Shown piece after piece: positions 28,283 through 37,064 of a stretch of DNA of 61,632 bases (its first letter is position 1; every line of letters begins with the position of its first letter). The stretch is from positions 18,276-79,907 of the forward strand of contig NZ_NEHB01000022.1 of assembly GCF_002127655.1 (NCBI RefSeq). The letters run 5' to 3'. The stretch is from Janthinobacterium sp. GW456P (GTDB taxonomy: Bacteria; Pseudomonadota; Gammaproteobacteria; Burkholderiales; Burkholderiaceae_D). The notes beneath the pieces were generated by a model, which had not been told where the DNA came from, made no database searches, and worked only from the letters and a program-made list of their open reading frames with translations. A program made the translations under genes and the position numbers.

Positions 28283-29563
28283 TTACTTTCGTTTGCTCGC
28301 CCGCTGCATCACTTCCGTCGCATACTCATTGGCCTCATCGAGCGCGCTCTGCACGTCGCCGCGCGTGCCCGTAAACACTTCCTCCAAAACTACGCCGAGG
28401 TTGTCGCCGATGTCCGGCCACTCGGGGCTGGGCCAGATGGTGACGCGCGAGACGGGCGTGGTGTCCGTCAGGCCCGCCTGGATCTGCGGCTTGACGTGCT
28501 TGCGGAAGTACTCGCTGGCGATGGTGCTGCTGCGGTTGTAGTCGCTGAAGACGTTGTCCTTCAGGCGCGCCTGTTCCTGCTCCTTGCCCGTGGCCCAGGC
28601 GATGAACTTGCCGGCCGCCTGGCGCGTGCATTCATCCTTCGCCCCCGTGGCGGAGATGGCCAGGCCGTGGCCATACGCGGCCGACGCGAGCGGCGCGGGC
28701 GGGCGCACATAGCCCACCTTGTCGACCACCGAAGACTTTTTCGGGTCTTCCATCCAGTCGGCGAACGGCGTCGATTCGATCATGAACGCCACCTTGCCCG
28801 ACCTGAATGCTTCGAGCGCGTTGCTCCAGTCATAGGTGGCGCCACCGGGCGGCGAATACTTGAACAGCTCGCGGTACAGGGTAGTGGCTTTCACTGCCTG
28901 GGGCGAATTGAAGGTGGGCACGCCATTGTTTTCCCACTTGCCGCCGGCGGCCAGCATGAACGGCGCCCAGCGCCACACATTCATGCCCGAGCCCCGCTGG
29001 CCGCGCGCCGCCCAGCCGTACACGTTCGGCGGGGAATTGAGTTTTTTCACGGCGGCGACCAGTTCGTCGAGCGTCTTCGGCACGGCGATGCCGGCCTTTT
29101 CCAGCAGGTCGCGGCGGTAGAACAGGAAGTCGCTGCCGCCGATCAGGGGCGCGAAATACGCCACGCCCTTGTATGAGGCGACGGCGCGGCGGCCCGGCAG
29201 GAAGTCGTCGTAGTCGGCATCCTTGGGCAGGTATTTGAGCAGGGGGAGGACCCAGCCGGCCGTGGCAAATTCAGCCACGTTGGCTTCGTCGATGTAATAG
29301 ATCTGGTAGGAGCCGGCCTTGGTGGAAGCGTCGAGCCTGGCCTTGGAGCGGCGGTCGTTTTCGCCGAAATAGCTGATCTGCACCTTGGTGCCGTTTTTCT
29401 TTTCATACTCGGCCAGGGTCTTTTCCATCACGGTCAGGCCCAGGCTTTTTTGCGCCAGCACCTTGAGGACGGGCACCGAGCAGCTTTGCGCCGATGCCGC
29501 CGGCATCGACGCGCAGGCGGCGGACATGACGCCGCCCCATGCAATAGCAGTAACGATTTTCAT
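28283..29563 (-). CDS. Polyol ABC transporter substrate-binding protein
   Basis: The 426-aa periplasmic protein delivers the substrate to the permeases. It has a signal peptide at about residues 1-25 (MPAASAQ). The type-1 solute-binding fold signatures include FYRRDLLEKAGI and GKVAFMIESTPF. It is the first gene of the leftward operon. The ATG at 29563 follows GGAGA; the frame extends 26 codons further but without a signal-like start. It belongs with the mannitol/sorbitol/xylitol-type binders by context only. Confidence 0.92.
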   Translation of the reverse strand: MKIVTAIAWGGVMSAACASMPAASAQSCSVPVLKVLAQKSLGLTVMEKTLAEYEKKNGTKVQISYFGENDRRSKARLDASTKAGSYQIYYIDEANVAEFATAGWVLPLLKYLPKDADYDDFLPGRRAVASYKGVAYFAPLIGGSDFLFYRRDLLEKAGIAVPKTLDELVAAVKKLNSPPNVYGWAARGQRGSGMNVWRWAPFMLAAGGKWENNGVPTFNSPQAVKATTLYRELFKYSPPGGATYDWSNALEAFRSGKVAFMIESTPFADWMEDPKKSSVVDKVGYVRPPAPLASAAYGHGLAISATGAKDECTRQAAGKFIAWATGKEQEQARLKDNVFSDYNRSSTIASEYFRKHVKPQIQAGLTDTTPVSRVTIWPSPEWPDIGDNLGVVLEEVFTGTRGDVQSALDEANEYATEVMQRASKRK

Positions 29564-29576
29564 CACGAGTCTCCAG

Positions 29577-29621
29577 TTTTTATAGTCCGGCGGTCTTCCA
29601 CCGGTATGCCAACTATAAAAA
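29577..29621. promoter_or_regulatory. Dyad TTTTTATAGT-N25-ACTATAAAAA at polyol operon
   Basis: Perfect 10-bp inverted arms (29577-29586 and 29612-29621) flank 25 nt, just 14 nt before the binding-protein start. The minus-strand arm contains TATAGT, a possible -10. The layout suggests a two-site operator for an operon regulator, or a hairpin near the start codon. Confidence 0.5.
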
Positions 29622-29700
29622 CAAAGACTGCGCGCCACCACTACAAAAGACGCCGCTTTCTAAATACTTTTTTTCACTTTTCCGATACGGATTTGCCGCG

Positions 29701-30243
29701 TCAATCCAGGCGAAAATCGAGGCGGTAGACATTCGTATCCTTGCCATCCGGCTGGCGGCGCGTAAAGCGCTCGAAGCGCAGCCCCAGCTTGTTGAGCAGA
29801 TTGATCGATGCCTGGTTCTGCAGCGAAGTGATGCCGTACAGGGTGGGCAGGCGCAGCACGTGCTGTGCATGCCGCACGATGGCGGCCGCCGCCTCCCAGG
29901 CATAGCCCTGGCCCCAGTAGGCGGGACGCACGGCATAGCCGATATCGGGACCGGGCAGGCTGTCGCGGCGCACCAGGCCGGCCATGCCGACAGGCGCGCC
30001 GTCGCTGCGGCGCTCGACGATGTACAGCGAATAACCGTGTTCGCGGAACTGCGCCATCGGTCCCGACTCCAGCGCGGCGCGGGCCGCGTCCAGCGTGTGG
30101 ATGTTGCGCTGGCCGATGTTGGCGATCCACGACGGGTCGTTGACCAGTTCCATGTAGAAGGCCGCATCGTCCGGGGTGGCGGTGCGCAGGCGCAAGCGGG
30201 GCGTCTCGATGACGGTCACCGCTTCAGTCATGGCGGCGCTCAT
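29701..30243 (-). CDS. GNAT acetyltransferase, RimJ/RimL-like
   Basis: This 180-aa protein has the RimJ/RimL layout: TPRLRLRTATPDDA at the N terminus, IGYAVRPAYWGQGYAWEAA as the acetyl-CoA loop (about 100-118) and NQASINLLNKLGLRFE near the end. It could acetylate a protein N terminus or a small amine. I took the ATG at 30243, whose ATGA overlaps the upstream GNAT stop; an ATG four codons on is also possible. Confidence 0.85.
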   Translation of the reverse strand: MSAAMTEAVTVIETPRLRLRTATPDDAAFYMELVNDPSWIANIGQRNIHTLDAARAALESGPMAQFREHGYSLYIVERRSDGAPVGMAGLVRRDSLPGPDIGYAVRPAYWGQGYAWEAAAAIVRHAQHVLRLPTLYGITSLQNQASINLLNKLGLRFERFTRRQPDGKDTNVYRLDFRLD

Positions 30244-30758
30244 GCTGGCCACTGCATCGGGTCGGTCAGCAGCTGGTACATCACGTAGGCGTCGACATAG
30301 CCGAGCTGCGCGTGGCGGTAGGCCAGCGGCAAGGTGGCGACCACCGTAAAGCCCAGTTTTTTCCACAGCGTGACGGCGGCCAGGTTGGTGCTGACGACGA
30401 AGTTGAACTGCATCGCCAGGTAGCCCGCGCGGCGCGCCTCTTCCATGCAGTGCACGCCCAGCAGGCGGCCCACGCCCACGCCTTGCGCGGCGGGATCGAC
30501 CATGAACGAGGCATTGGCCACGTGCGAGCCATGGCCCGGCTGGTTCGCCACCAGCCTGTACATGCCCAGCAGCCGCTCGCTGCCCATCACGGCGACGAAG
30601 CTTTGCACGCCGGGACCGAACCAGTAGGCGTGGCACTCTTCGCGCGTGGTCTCGGCGGGGAAGGGATAGGTGTCGCCGCCGGCGACCAAGGTCTGGAAGA
30701 TCGGCCACATGGCGTCGAAATCGGCTTCGTTGGCCGGGCGGATATCAATTTCTTTCAA
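30240..30758 (-). CDS. GNAT family N-acetyltransferase
   Basis: The 172-aa product has the IRPANEADFDAMW opening common in GNATs and the cofactor loop VDPAAQGVGVGRLLG (about 87-101). The STNLAAVTLWKKLGF end is also present. It is translationally coupled (4-nt overlap) to a second, quite different GNAT. The pairing suggests two acylations in one pathway, but the substrates are unknown. Confidence 0.85.
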   Translation of the reverse strand: MKEIDIRPANEADFDAMWPIFQTLVAGGDTYPFPAETTREECHAYWFGPGVQSFVAVMGSERLLGMYRLVANQPGHGSHVANASFMVDPAAQGVGVGRLLGVHCMEEARRAGYLAMQFNFVVSTNLAAVTLWKKLGFTVVATLPLAYRHAQLGYVDAYVMYQLLTDPMQWPA

Positions 30759-30794
30759 GTCGGTGCTCCCGATAACAAGTGATGGCTGATTGTA

Positions 30795-32069
30795 TCAGCG
30801 CCCCAGGCGGAAGTTCACACTCTCGGGCCGTCCCGGCAGGTGCAGGCGCGATTGCGCGCGCGGCGCCTCGCTGACGACTTTCCCGCGCCGCAGCACCAGG
30901 CGCCGCGCCGCGCGCAGGCGCAGCGCTTCCACCGTGGAGCCGCAATCGAGGATCAGCAAGTCCGCATGGCAGCCGGGCGCGATGCCGTAGCCGTCCAGGC
31001 CCAGGATGCGCGCCGGCGTTTGCGTCACGGCCAGGAAGCACTCGTGCATCGCTTGCTGGCCCGTCATCTGCGCCACGTGCAAGCCCATGTGCGCCACCTC
31101 CAGCATGTCGCCGGAACCGAGGCTGTACCACGGGTCCATCACGCAGTCGTGGCCAAAGGCGACAGGGATGCCGGCGGCCAGCATCTCGGGCACGCGCGTC
31201 ATGCCGCGCCGCTTCGGATACGTATCGTGGCGCGCCTGCAGGGTGATGTTGATGAGGGGGTTCGCAATGGCCGCCACGCCCGCCTCGCGGATCAGCGGCA
31301 GCAGTTTGCTCACATAATAATTGTCCATCGAATGCATGGAGGTCAGGTGCGACCCCGTCACCCTGCCCTGCATGCCAAGGCGCTGGCTGTGGAAGGCCAG
31401 GGTTTCGATATGGCGCGACAAGGGGTCGTCCGATTCGTCGCAATGCATGTCGACCATCAGCCCACGCTCGCAGGCGAATTCGCACAGCAGGCGCACGGAT
31501 TCGGCGCCATCGGCCATGGTGCGCTCGAAATGCGGGATGCCGCCCACCACGTCGACGCCCATGGCAATCGCGCGCTTCAAATTGTCGAAGGCGCCGGGAC
31601 TGCGCAGGATGCCGTCCTGCGGAAAGGCCACCAGTTGCAGGTCGAGATACGGCGCCACTTGCCGCTTGACGTCGAGCAGCGCTTCGACGGCCAGCAGGCG
31701 CGGGTCGCAGATATCCACGTGCGAGCGGATGGCCAGCAAGCCGCGCGCCACGGCCCAGTCGCAATACTGCAGCGCGCGTTCGACCAGCGCGTCCTGCGTC
31801 AGCTGCGGTTTCAGCTCCCCCCACAGGGCGATGCCTTCAAGCAAGGTGCCGGAGGCGTTGACGCGCGGCAGGCCGTAACTGAGCGTGGCGTCCATATGGA
31901 AGTGGGCGTCGACGAAGGGCGGCGTGACGAGGTCGCCGGCGGCGTCGATCTCTTGCGCGCCCGTCACGGGCAAGGCGGGGCCGACGGCGGCAATGCGGCC
32001 GCCCTCGATGGCGATATCGATGGCGCGGCGCCCGTCGGGCAGGCTGGCATTGCGGATGACTAGGTCCAT
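30795..32069 (-). CDS. codA: Cytosine deaminase-like amidohydrolase
   Basis: This 424-aa metal-dependent hydrolase would convert cytosine to uracil in pyrimidine salvage. The metal ligands appear in DAHFHMD (near 54-60), a mid-protein HCDESDDP motif with the proton-shuttling Glu, SHLTSMHSMDNYY, and FGHDCVMDPWYSLGSGDML. The VAFPQDGIL substrate segment and NPLINITLQARHDTYPKRRG match E. coli CodA closely. No codB permease is adjacent. A related base such as isocytosine or a pterin-like substrate remains possible. Confidence 0.83.
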   Translation of the reverse strand: MDLVIRNASLPDGRRAIDIAIEGGRIAAVGPALPVTGAQEIDAAGDLVTPPFVDAHFHMDATLSYGLPRVNASGTLLEGIALWGELKPQLTQDALVERALQYCDWAVARGLLAIRSHVDICDPRLLAVEALLDVKRQVAPYLDLQLVAFPQDGILRSPGAFDNLKRAIAMGVDVVGGIPHFERTMADGAESVRLLCEFACERGLMVDMHCDESDDPLSRHIETLAFHSQRLGMQGRVTGSHLTSMHSMDNYYVSKLLPLIREAGVAAIANPLINITLQARHDTYPKRRGMTRVPEMLAAGIPVAFGHDCVMDPWYSLGSGDMLEVAHMGLHVAQMTGQQAMHECFLAVTQTPARILGLDGYGIAPGCHADLLILDCGSTVEALRLRAARRLVLRRGKVVSEAPRAQSRLHLPGRPESVNFRLGR

Positions 32070-32124
32070 GCGGACACTCCTTTGCTTGACGACGGTGCGT
32101 GGTGCTTCCAGTTACTTGTCATAG

Positions 32125-32154
32125 TATATATATTTTACGCATGCTGCAGTGCAA
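32125..32154 (-). promoter_or_regulatory. Candidate codA promoter
   Basis: On the minus strand TTGCAC (32154-32149) and TATATA (32130-32125) are 18 bp apart. They lie 56-85 bp upstream of the codA start, a reasonable sigma70 promoter. Confidence 0.5.
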
Positions 32155-32398
32155 AAATAGCGCTGCTGGCAAAGGTATAGCCATAGATTGACTGGCAACG
32201 CCTTGCGCGCGCGCAAACTTCGTGCAAATGCTGCCGGACGCGTGAATACGGCACGCGCACGCTCCTAAGAAAATAACTTTCAACTAACTCGAATCACCGC
32301 TAGAATATTCATATTGCGTTGCATCATAAAAAGTCTATGATCGGCTAATCAGCACGCTACCCACTTTACAAAACGCGGCCAACTCTGGTTTTCGGGAT

Positions 32399-32426
32399 TT
32401 GCAAAGCGTTTTGCCAGCATTTTAAT
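32399..32426 (+). promoter_or_regulatory. Candidate phasin promoter
   Basis: TTGCAA (32399-32404) and TTTAAT (32421-32426) are 16 bp apart and end 19 nt before the phasin ATG, leaving room for the AAGGAG ribosome-binding site. An upstream alternative is TTCAAC-N16-TAGAAT at 32279-32306. Confidence 0.4.
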
Positions 32427-32445
32427 CCGTACAAAGGAGTTAAAT

Positions 32446-33312
32446 ATGTTTCCGCTTCCAGAACACATTTCCAGCGCCGCCAAGTCGCAACTGGAAAGCC
32501 AGCTGCAAATCTTCAGTACCCTCACCAGCAAAGTCTTTGAAAGCGCCGAGAAAATCATCGCCCTGAACCTCAACGCAGGCAAGGCCGCCCTGTCGCAGAC
32601 GGCGGAGACGGCGCAGCAGTTGCTGGTCACGCAGGACCCGCGCGACTTCTTCAGCTACAGCAGCAGCCAGGCGCGGCCGAATATCGAAAGCGTGCTGGCC
32701 TATAGCCGCCAGCTGTTCGGCATCGCCTCGAGCACCCAGACTGAATTGCTGGCCTCGGCCCAGGCCCGCCTCGATGCGGCCGCGCCAGCCGCCGCAACGC
32801 CGCCCGCCTTGGCTCCGGCCAAGCCAGCGCTGGCCGTCGCCGCACCAGCCGCAGCGCCTGCACCAGCGCCGGCAGCGGTACCTGCCCCTGTTGCCGCCAA
32901 GCCTGCGGAAGTGAGCAAGCCTGCGGAAGTGGCCAAGCCGGCCGCCAAGGCGACGCCCGCGCCGGCCGCCAAACCAGAGGCAGCGCCTGCGAAGGCTGCC
33001 GAGCAAGCCACCGACAAGCACGCCGTGAAAGCGGCCGACGCCAAGCCGGCGGCCAAGCCTGAAGCGGCCAAGCCCGCACCGGCACACGCCGCCGCGCCAG
33101 CGAAAGCCGCCGCGCCGGCACCGGCCAAGCCGGCCGCGAAGTCATTTTCGCCCAGCAAACCGGCCGCCAAGCCGGCCAGCACAGCCAGCAAGACCGTGGC
33201 CAAGGCCGCCGTGAAGCAATCCGCTGCGCCGGCAGCCAAGGCGGCGCCCAAGGGCACGCCATCGAAACAGCTCGACATGCTGGGCGGCGGCAAAGGCAGC
33301 GGCCGCAAGTAA
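32446..33312 (+). CDS. Phasin family protein with histone-like Ala/Lys/Pro tail
   Basis: The 288-aa protein has an N-terminal phasin domain (about 1-105: amphipathic helices including LESQLQIFSTLTSKVFESAEKI cut here by residue limits, and an ETAQQLL-DPRDFF core). An unusually long low-complexity tail follows (about 110-270) with many AAKPA- and KPAE-type units and net positive charge. Phasins coat polyhydroxyalkanoate granules. The tail resembles that of Pseudomonas PhaF, which also binds DNA and helps segregate granules. No PHA synthesis gene is nearby. A good AAGGAG precedes the ATG and a strong terminator follows. Confidence 0.88.
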   Translation: MFPLPEHISSAAKSQLESQLQIFSTLTSKVFESAEKIIALNLNAGKAALSQTAETAQQLLVTQDPRDFFSYSSSQARPNIESVLAYSRQLFGIASSTQTELLASAQARLDAAAPAAATPPALAPAKPALAVAAPAAAPAPAPAAVPAPVAAKPAEVSKPAEVAKPAAKATPAPAAKPEAAPAKAAEQATDKHAVKAADAKPAAKPEAAKPAPAHAAAPAKAAAPAPAKPAAKSFSPSKPAAKPASTASKTVAKAAVKQSAAPAAKAAPKGTPSKQLDMLGGGKGSGRK

Positions 33313-33342
33313 GCCGCGCGCACGGCACTGACGCAGCAAAAC

Positions 33343-33364
33343 AACGGGCTACGGCCCGTTTTTT
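33343..33364 (+). terminator. Intrinsic terminator after phasin
   Basis: A perfect 7-bp stem AACGGGC/GCCCGTT with a TACG tetraloop is followed by a T-run (33359-33364). It ends the single-gene phasin transcript. Confidence 0.9.
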
Positions 33365-33478
33365 GCGTGCTCGTCCACAGCGCGCTTTCCCGCCTTGTTG
33401 TATCCTACGCGTACTTTCCGTCCGCGTGCCCGCCCTTCCGCCCCGCGACACCCCATTACTCAAAAACAAAAGGTAACC

Positions 33479-35230
33479 ATGAGTTTATCGAGGCTCATCG
33501 CCGGCTTCGTGCGTCAGCATTGGCCGGCGTATGCCGCCGCTGCCGTCATGCTGACCGGCGTGGCAACACTGACCGTCTGGATCCCGCGCCGCGTGGGCGC
33601 CATCATCGACGCGCTGGCCGCGCACCGCATGACGGCGGCCGAACTGTGGCTTGAGCTGCTGACCCTGCTCGCCGTCGGCGTCGTCATCTATTTCCTGCGC
33701 GTGGGCTGGCGCATCACCCTGTTCAAGGCCGCCTACCAGCTGGGCGTGATGCTGCGCACGCGCTTCTATACGCGCATGTCGCAGCAGGGGGCGTCGTTCT
33801 ACCAGCACCAGCGCACGGGCGACCTGATGGCGCTGGCGACGAATGACATCGACGCCATCGAAATGGCCGCCGGCGAAGCCATGCTGGCCGGCTTCGACGG
33901 CACATTGACCTTGCTGATGGTGCTCGGCATCATGCTGCTGGGCGTGGACTGGCGCCTGGCCTGCATCGCCCTCTTGCCCTTCCCCCTGATGGGACTGGCC
34001 TTCTGGCGCATTTCCAGCCATATCCACACGGCGTCGACGGATTCGCTGCAACGCTTTTCGGCGCTGAACGACCATGTGCAGGAATCGCTGTCGGGCGTGC
34101 GCACCCTGCGCGCGCTGGGCCTGGAAGAGCGCAGCAGCAAGCAGTTCTCCACCCTGGCAGGCCACGCGGCCAACGCCAGCCTGACGGCGCAGCGCTGGGA
34201 AGCGGCGTATGAACCGGCCGTCGGCCTGACCCTGACGGCGGCCACGGCGCTGACCCTGGGCCTGGGCGGCTACCTCGTATGGCAAGACCAGCTGACCATC
34301 GGCGCGCTGACGAGCTTTTCCATGTACCTGGGCCAGCTGATCTGGCCCATGTTCGCCGCCGGCTGGGTGCTGTCATTGATCGAGCGGGGCCGCGCCGCCT
34401 GGCAGCGCCTGCAGCCGATGCTCGACGCGCCGCTGGCCATCGACGACCATGGCACGATCGATACGCTGACGCCCGGCCCCCTGCAGTTGCAGGACGTCGG
34501 CTTTGCGTATGCGGGCCAGACGATGCCGGCGCTGTCCGGCATTTCGCTGCGCCTGCTGCCGGGCCAGACCCTGGGCCTGGTCGGCCCCACGGGCAGCGGC
34601 AAGTCGACCCTGCTGCGCGTGCTGCTGCGCCAGGTGACGCCGCAATCGGGCACGGCCGCGTGGAACGGCCAGACGCTGGACGCCTACACCCTGCACGCGC
34701 TGCGCGCGGCCATCAGCTGGGTGCCGCAGGAATCCTTTTTATTTTCCGCCAGCATCGCCGACAATATCGCCCTGGCGCGTCCCGGCGCCACGCGCGAGGA
34801 AGTGGAACGGGCGGCGCGGCTGGCCGACATCCATGCGGACATCCTGCAGTTCCCCGAAGGCTATGCCACCCACGTGGGCGAAAAGGGCATCACCCTGTCC
34901 GGCGGCCAGCGCCAGCGCGTGGCGATTGCCCGCGCCCTGCTGGCCGACAACGGCTTGCTGTTATTGGACGATGCGCTGTCCGCCGTCGACACGGGCACGG
35001 AAACGCGCATCCTGCAGCACCTGGAGGAACTGCGCGCGCGCCGCCCCGAACGCAGCGCCATCATCGCCAGCCACCGCCTGAGCGCCGTCGTCAACGCGGA
35101 CCTGATCCTGGTGCTGCGCGACGGCCACGTCACGGAAACGGGCAACCACGACGCGCTGATGCAGCGCGACGGCTGGTACGCCAGCCAGTGGCGCTATCAA
35201 CAACTGGAGGCCAGCCTCGATGCCATCTAA
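33479..35230 (+). CDS. mdlA: ABC exporter half-transporter, MdlA-like
   Basis: The 583-aa protein has six N-terminal membrane helices and a C-terminal ATPase domain. It matches the MdlA side of the MdlA/MdlB heterodimer, including RTGDLMALATNDIDAIEMAAGE. Walker A is GPTGSGKST (about 368-376), signature LSGGQRQRVAIARAL, and Walker B LLLLDDALSAVD, where the catalytic Glu is Asp. That substitution marks the non-consensus ATP site of asymmetric exporters. The ATG at 33479 follows AAAGGT. It overlaps the next gene by 11 bp. Confidence 0.85.
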   Translation: MSLSRLIAGFVRQHWPAYAAAAVMLTGVATLTVWIPRRVGAIIDALAAHRMTAAELWLELLTLLAVGVVIYFLRVGWRITLFKAAYQLGVMLRTRFYTRMSQQGASFYQHQRTGDLMALATNDIDAIEMAAGEAMLAGFDGTLTLLMVLGIMLLGVDWRLACIALLPFPLMGLAFWRISSHIHTASTDSLQRFSALNDHVQESLSGVRTLRALGLEERSSKQFSTLAGHAANASLTAQRWEAAYEPAVGLTLTAATALTLGLGGYLVWQDQLTIGALTSFSMYLGQLIWPMFAAGWVLSLIERGRAAWQRLQPMLDAPLAIDDHGTIDTLTPGPLQLQDVGFAYAGQTMPALSGISLRLLPGQTLGLVGPTGSGKSTLLRVLLRQVTPQSGTAAWNGQTLDAYTLHALRAAISWVPQESFLFSASIADNIALARPGATREEVERAARLADIHADILQFPEGYATHVGEKGITLSGGQRQRVAIARALLADNGLLLLDDALSAVDTGTETRILQHLEELRARRPERSAIIASHRLSAVVNADLILVLRDGHVTETGNHDALMQRDGWYASQWRYQQLEASLDAI

Positions 35231-37028
35231 GAACGACCACGCCACCACCGCCACGTCATCCGTGCGCCGCCAGGCCGCGCAAGCCGTCGGCCTGCTGCGC
35301 CGCGCCGCCGCGCCCGACCTGCGCCATTTATACTGGGCCACGTTCTGGCTGATTATCGCCGCCGCGCTGGAAGTGACGGGACCGATCCTGGGCAAGGCCC
35401 TGATCGACCAGCATCTGCTGCCGCGCCACCTGGACTGGACGCGCATGTCGCTGCTGCTGGGCGGCTGCCTGCTCACGGGCTGGGTCGCGTCCGGCCTGCG
35501 CTATCTGCAGCTGGTGCGCCTGTCCGGCCTGGCCATGCGCTCGGTGCAGCGCCTGCGCGAGACCGTGTACCAGCACGTGCTGCGCCTGCCGATGAGTTTT
35601 TTCGACCGCGCCATCACGGGCCAGCTGGTCAGCCGCGTCACCAACGACACGGAAGCGGTGAAATCGCTGTACGTGCAGGTGCTGTTCGTCATCCTCGACA
35701 GCTCCATCGTCCTGGTCGGCACCATGGCCGCCATGGCTTTCCTCGACTGGCGATTGATGCTGATCGTGCTGGCCCTGCTGCCGGCCGTGCTGCTCATCGT
35801 CTTCCTGTACCAGCGCTGGAGCGCGCCGGCCGTCACGCGCGCGCGCGCCCTGCGCAGCGAGATCAATGGCCAGATCGCCGAATCGATCGGCGGCATGAGC
35901 GTGCTGCAGGCGAATAACGCGGAAAAGCGCTTCGGCGCGCGCTTCACGGGCATCAATCAGGACCACTACACGGCGCGCATGCAGGAATTGCGCGCCAACG
36001 CCTGGCTGCTGCGCCCCGCGCTCGACATGCTCAATATCGTGCTGCTGGCCGTCGTCATCTTCAGCTTCGGCCGGCGCGAGATGGGCGCCGTGGAAGTGGG
36101 CGTGCTGTACGCGTTCATCAGCTACATCGCGCGCGTGATCGAGCCGCTGATCCAGATCACCATGCAATTCAGCCAGCTGCAGCAGTCGGTGGTGGCCACG
36201 GCGCGCGTCTCGGCCCTGCTGGACGAAGCGCAGGCGCTCGAGCACACCCAAGGCAGGGAAACCCCGACCCTGCGGCATGCGCAAGCGGACAGCGACGTGC
36301 CCGCCGTGGACATTTCGCGCCTGACCTTCGCCTACGTGGAAAACCAGCCGGTGCTGCACGACCTGTCGCTGACGATTCCGCAGGGCGCCTTCTTCGGCAT
36401 CGTCGGCCACACGGGCAGCGGCAAGTCGACCCTGCTGTCGCTGCTGCTGCGCTTCTACCCCGTCACGCAGGGCAGCATCGCCATCAACGGCGTGGCCCTC
36501 GACAGCATCGACAACGAGCACTTCCGCGCCGATGTGGGCCTGGTGCCGCAAGACCCCTTCCTGCTGGCCGCCTCGGCGCGCGAAAACATCGACATGGGCC
36601 GCGGCTACACGCAGCAGCAGATCGAGACGGCCGCGCGCGCCGCGCATGCGCACGACTTCATCGCGGCGCTGGAACAAGGCTACGACACGCAGCTGGGCGA
36701 AGGCGGCTCGCGCCTGTCGTCGGGGCAGAAGCAGCTGATCGCGATCGCCCGCGCGCTGGCCGGCCAGCCGCGCATTTTGCTGCTCGACGAAGCGACCTCG
36801 CGCATCGATAGCCAGACGGAGCAGATCGTGCAGCTGGCCCTCAATGAATTGCGCGGCAAGGTCACCATCATCGCCATCGCCCACCGCCTGTCGACCATCC
36901 GCGAAGCGGACCGTATCATCGTGCTCAATCACGGCCGCATCACGGAAGCGGGAGCGCACGAGGAACTGATGCAGATCGAAGGCGGCCTGTACCAGCGCCT
37001 CTACCTGCTGCAGCAACTGGCAATGTGA
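35220..37028 (+). CDS. mdlB: ABC exporter half-transporter, MdlB-like
   Basis: The 602-aa partner of the preceding gene has six membrane helices with the DRAITGQLVSRVTNDTEAVK coupling region. Its ATPase domain has Walker A GHTGSGKST (about 395-403), signature LSSGQKQLIAIARAL and Walker B ILLLDEATSRID with the normal catalytic Glu. The two proteins should form a heterodimeric lipid or drug exporter with one active and one degenerate ATP site. The start overlaps the mdlA-like stop. Confidence 0.86.
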   Translation: MPSKNDHATTATSSVRRQAAQAVGLLRRAAAPDLRHLYWATFWLIIAAALEVTGPILGKALIDQHLLPRHLDWTRMSLLLGGCLLTGWVASGLRYLQLVRLSGLAMRSVQRLRETVYQHVLRLPMSFFDRAITGQLVSRVTNDTEAVKSLYVQVLFVILDSSIVLVGTMAAMAFLDWRLMLIVLALLPAVLLIVFLYQRWSAPAVTRARALRSEINGQIAESIGGMSVLQANNAEKRFGARFTGINQDHYTARMQELRANAWLLRPALDMLNIVLLAVVIFSFGRREMGAVEVGVLYAFISYIARVIEPLIQITMQFSQLQQSVVATARVSALLDEAQALEHTQGRETPTLRHAQADSDVPAVDISRLTFAYVENQPVLHDLSLTIPQGAFFGIVGHTGSGKSTLLSLLLRFYPVTQGSIAINGVALDSIDNEHFRADVGLVPQDPFLLAASARENIDMGRGYTQQQIETAARAAHAHDFIAALEQGYDTQLGEGGSRLSSGQKQLIAIARALAGQPRILLLDEATSRIDSQTEQIVQLALNELRGKVTIIAIAHRLSTIREADRIIVLNHGRITEAGAHEELMQIEGGLYQRLYLLQQLAM

Positions 37029-37064
37029 TAGCCATGGGGCGCCGTTGCATAGCGCCACTTTTTT

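Larger units (their letters stand above)
32070..32445. other. 376-nt intergenic region, divergent codA and phasin
   Basis: This AT-richer gap holds promoters for both divergent genes and no convincing ORF. I see the leftward promoter at 32125-32154, a 14-bp alternating GC palindrome (32203-32216), a possible rightward promoter TTCAAC-N16-TAGAAT (32279-32306), a short dyad ATCATA/TATGAT (32323-32341) and a second possible promoter nearer the phasin gene. Confidence 0.55.

Noticed and set aside
32203..32216. Palindrome TTGCGCGCGCGCAA as an operator
   Set aside because: Alternating GC makes self-complementarity likely by chance, and it is not placed near either promoter core.
32760..33260. CRISPR or DNA tandem array in the phasin tail
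   Set aside because: The repeated look comes from a low-complexity Ala/Lys/Pro coding region; repeat units vary in length and have no spacers.
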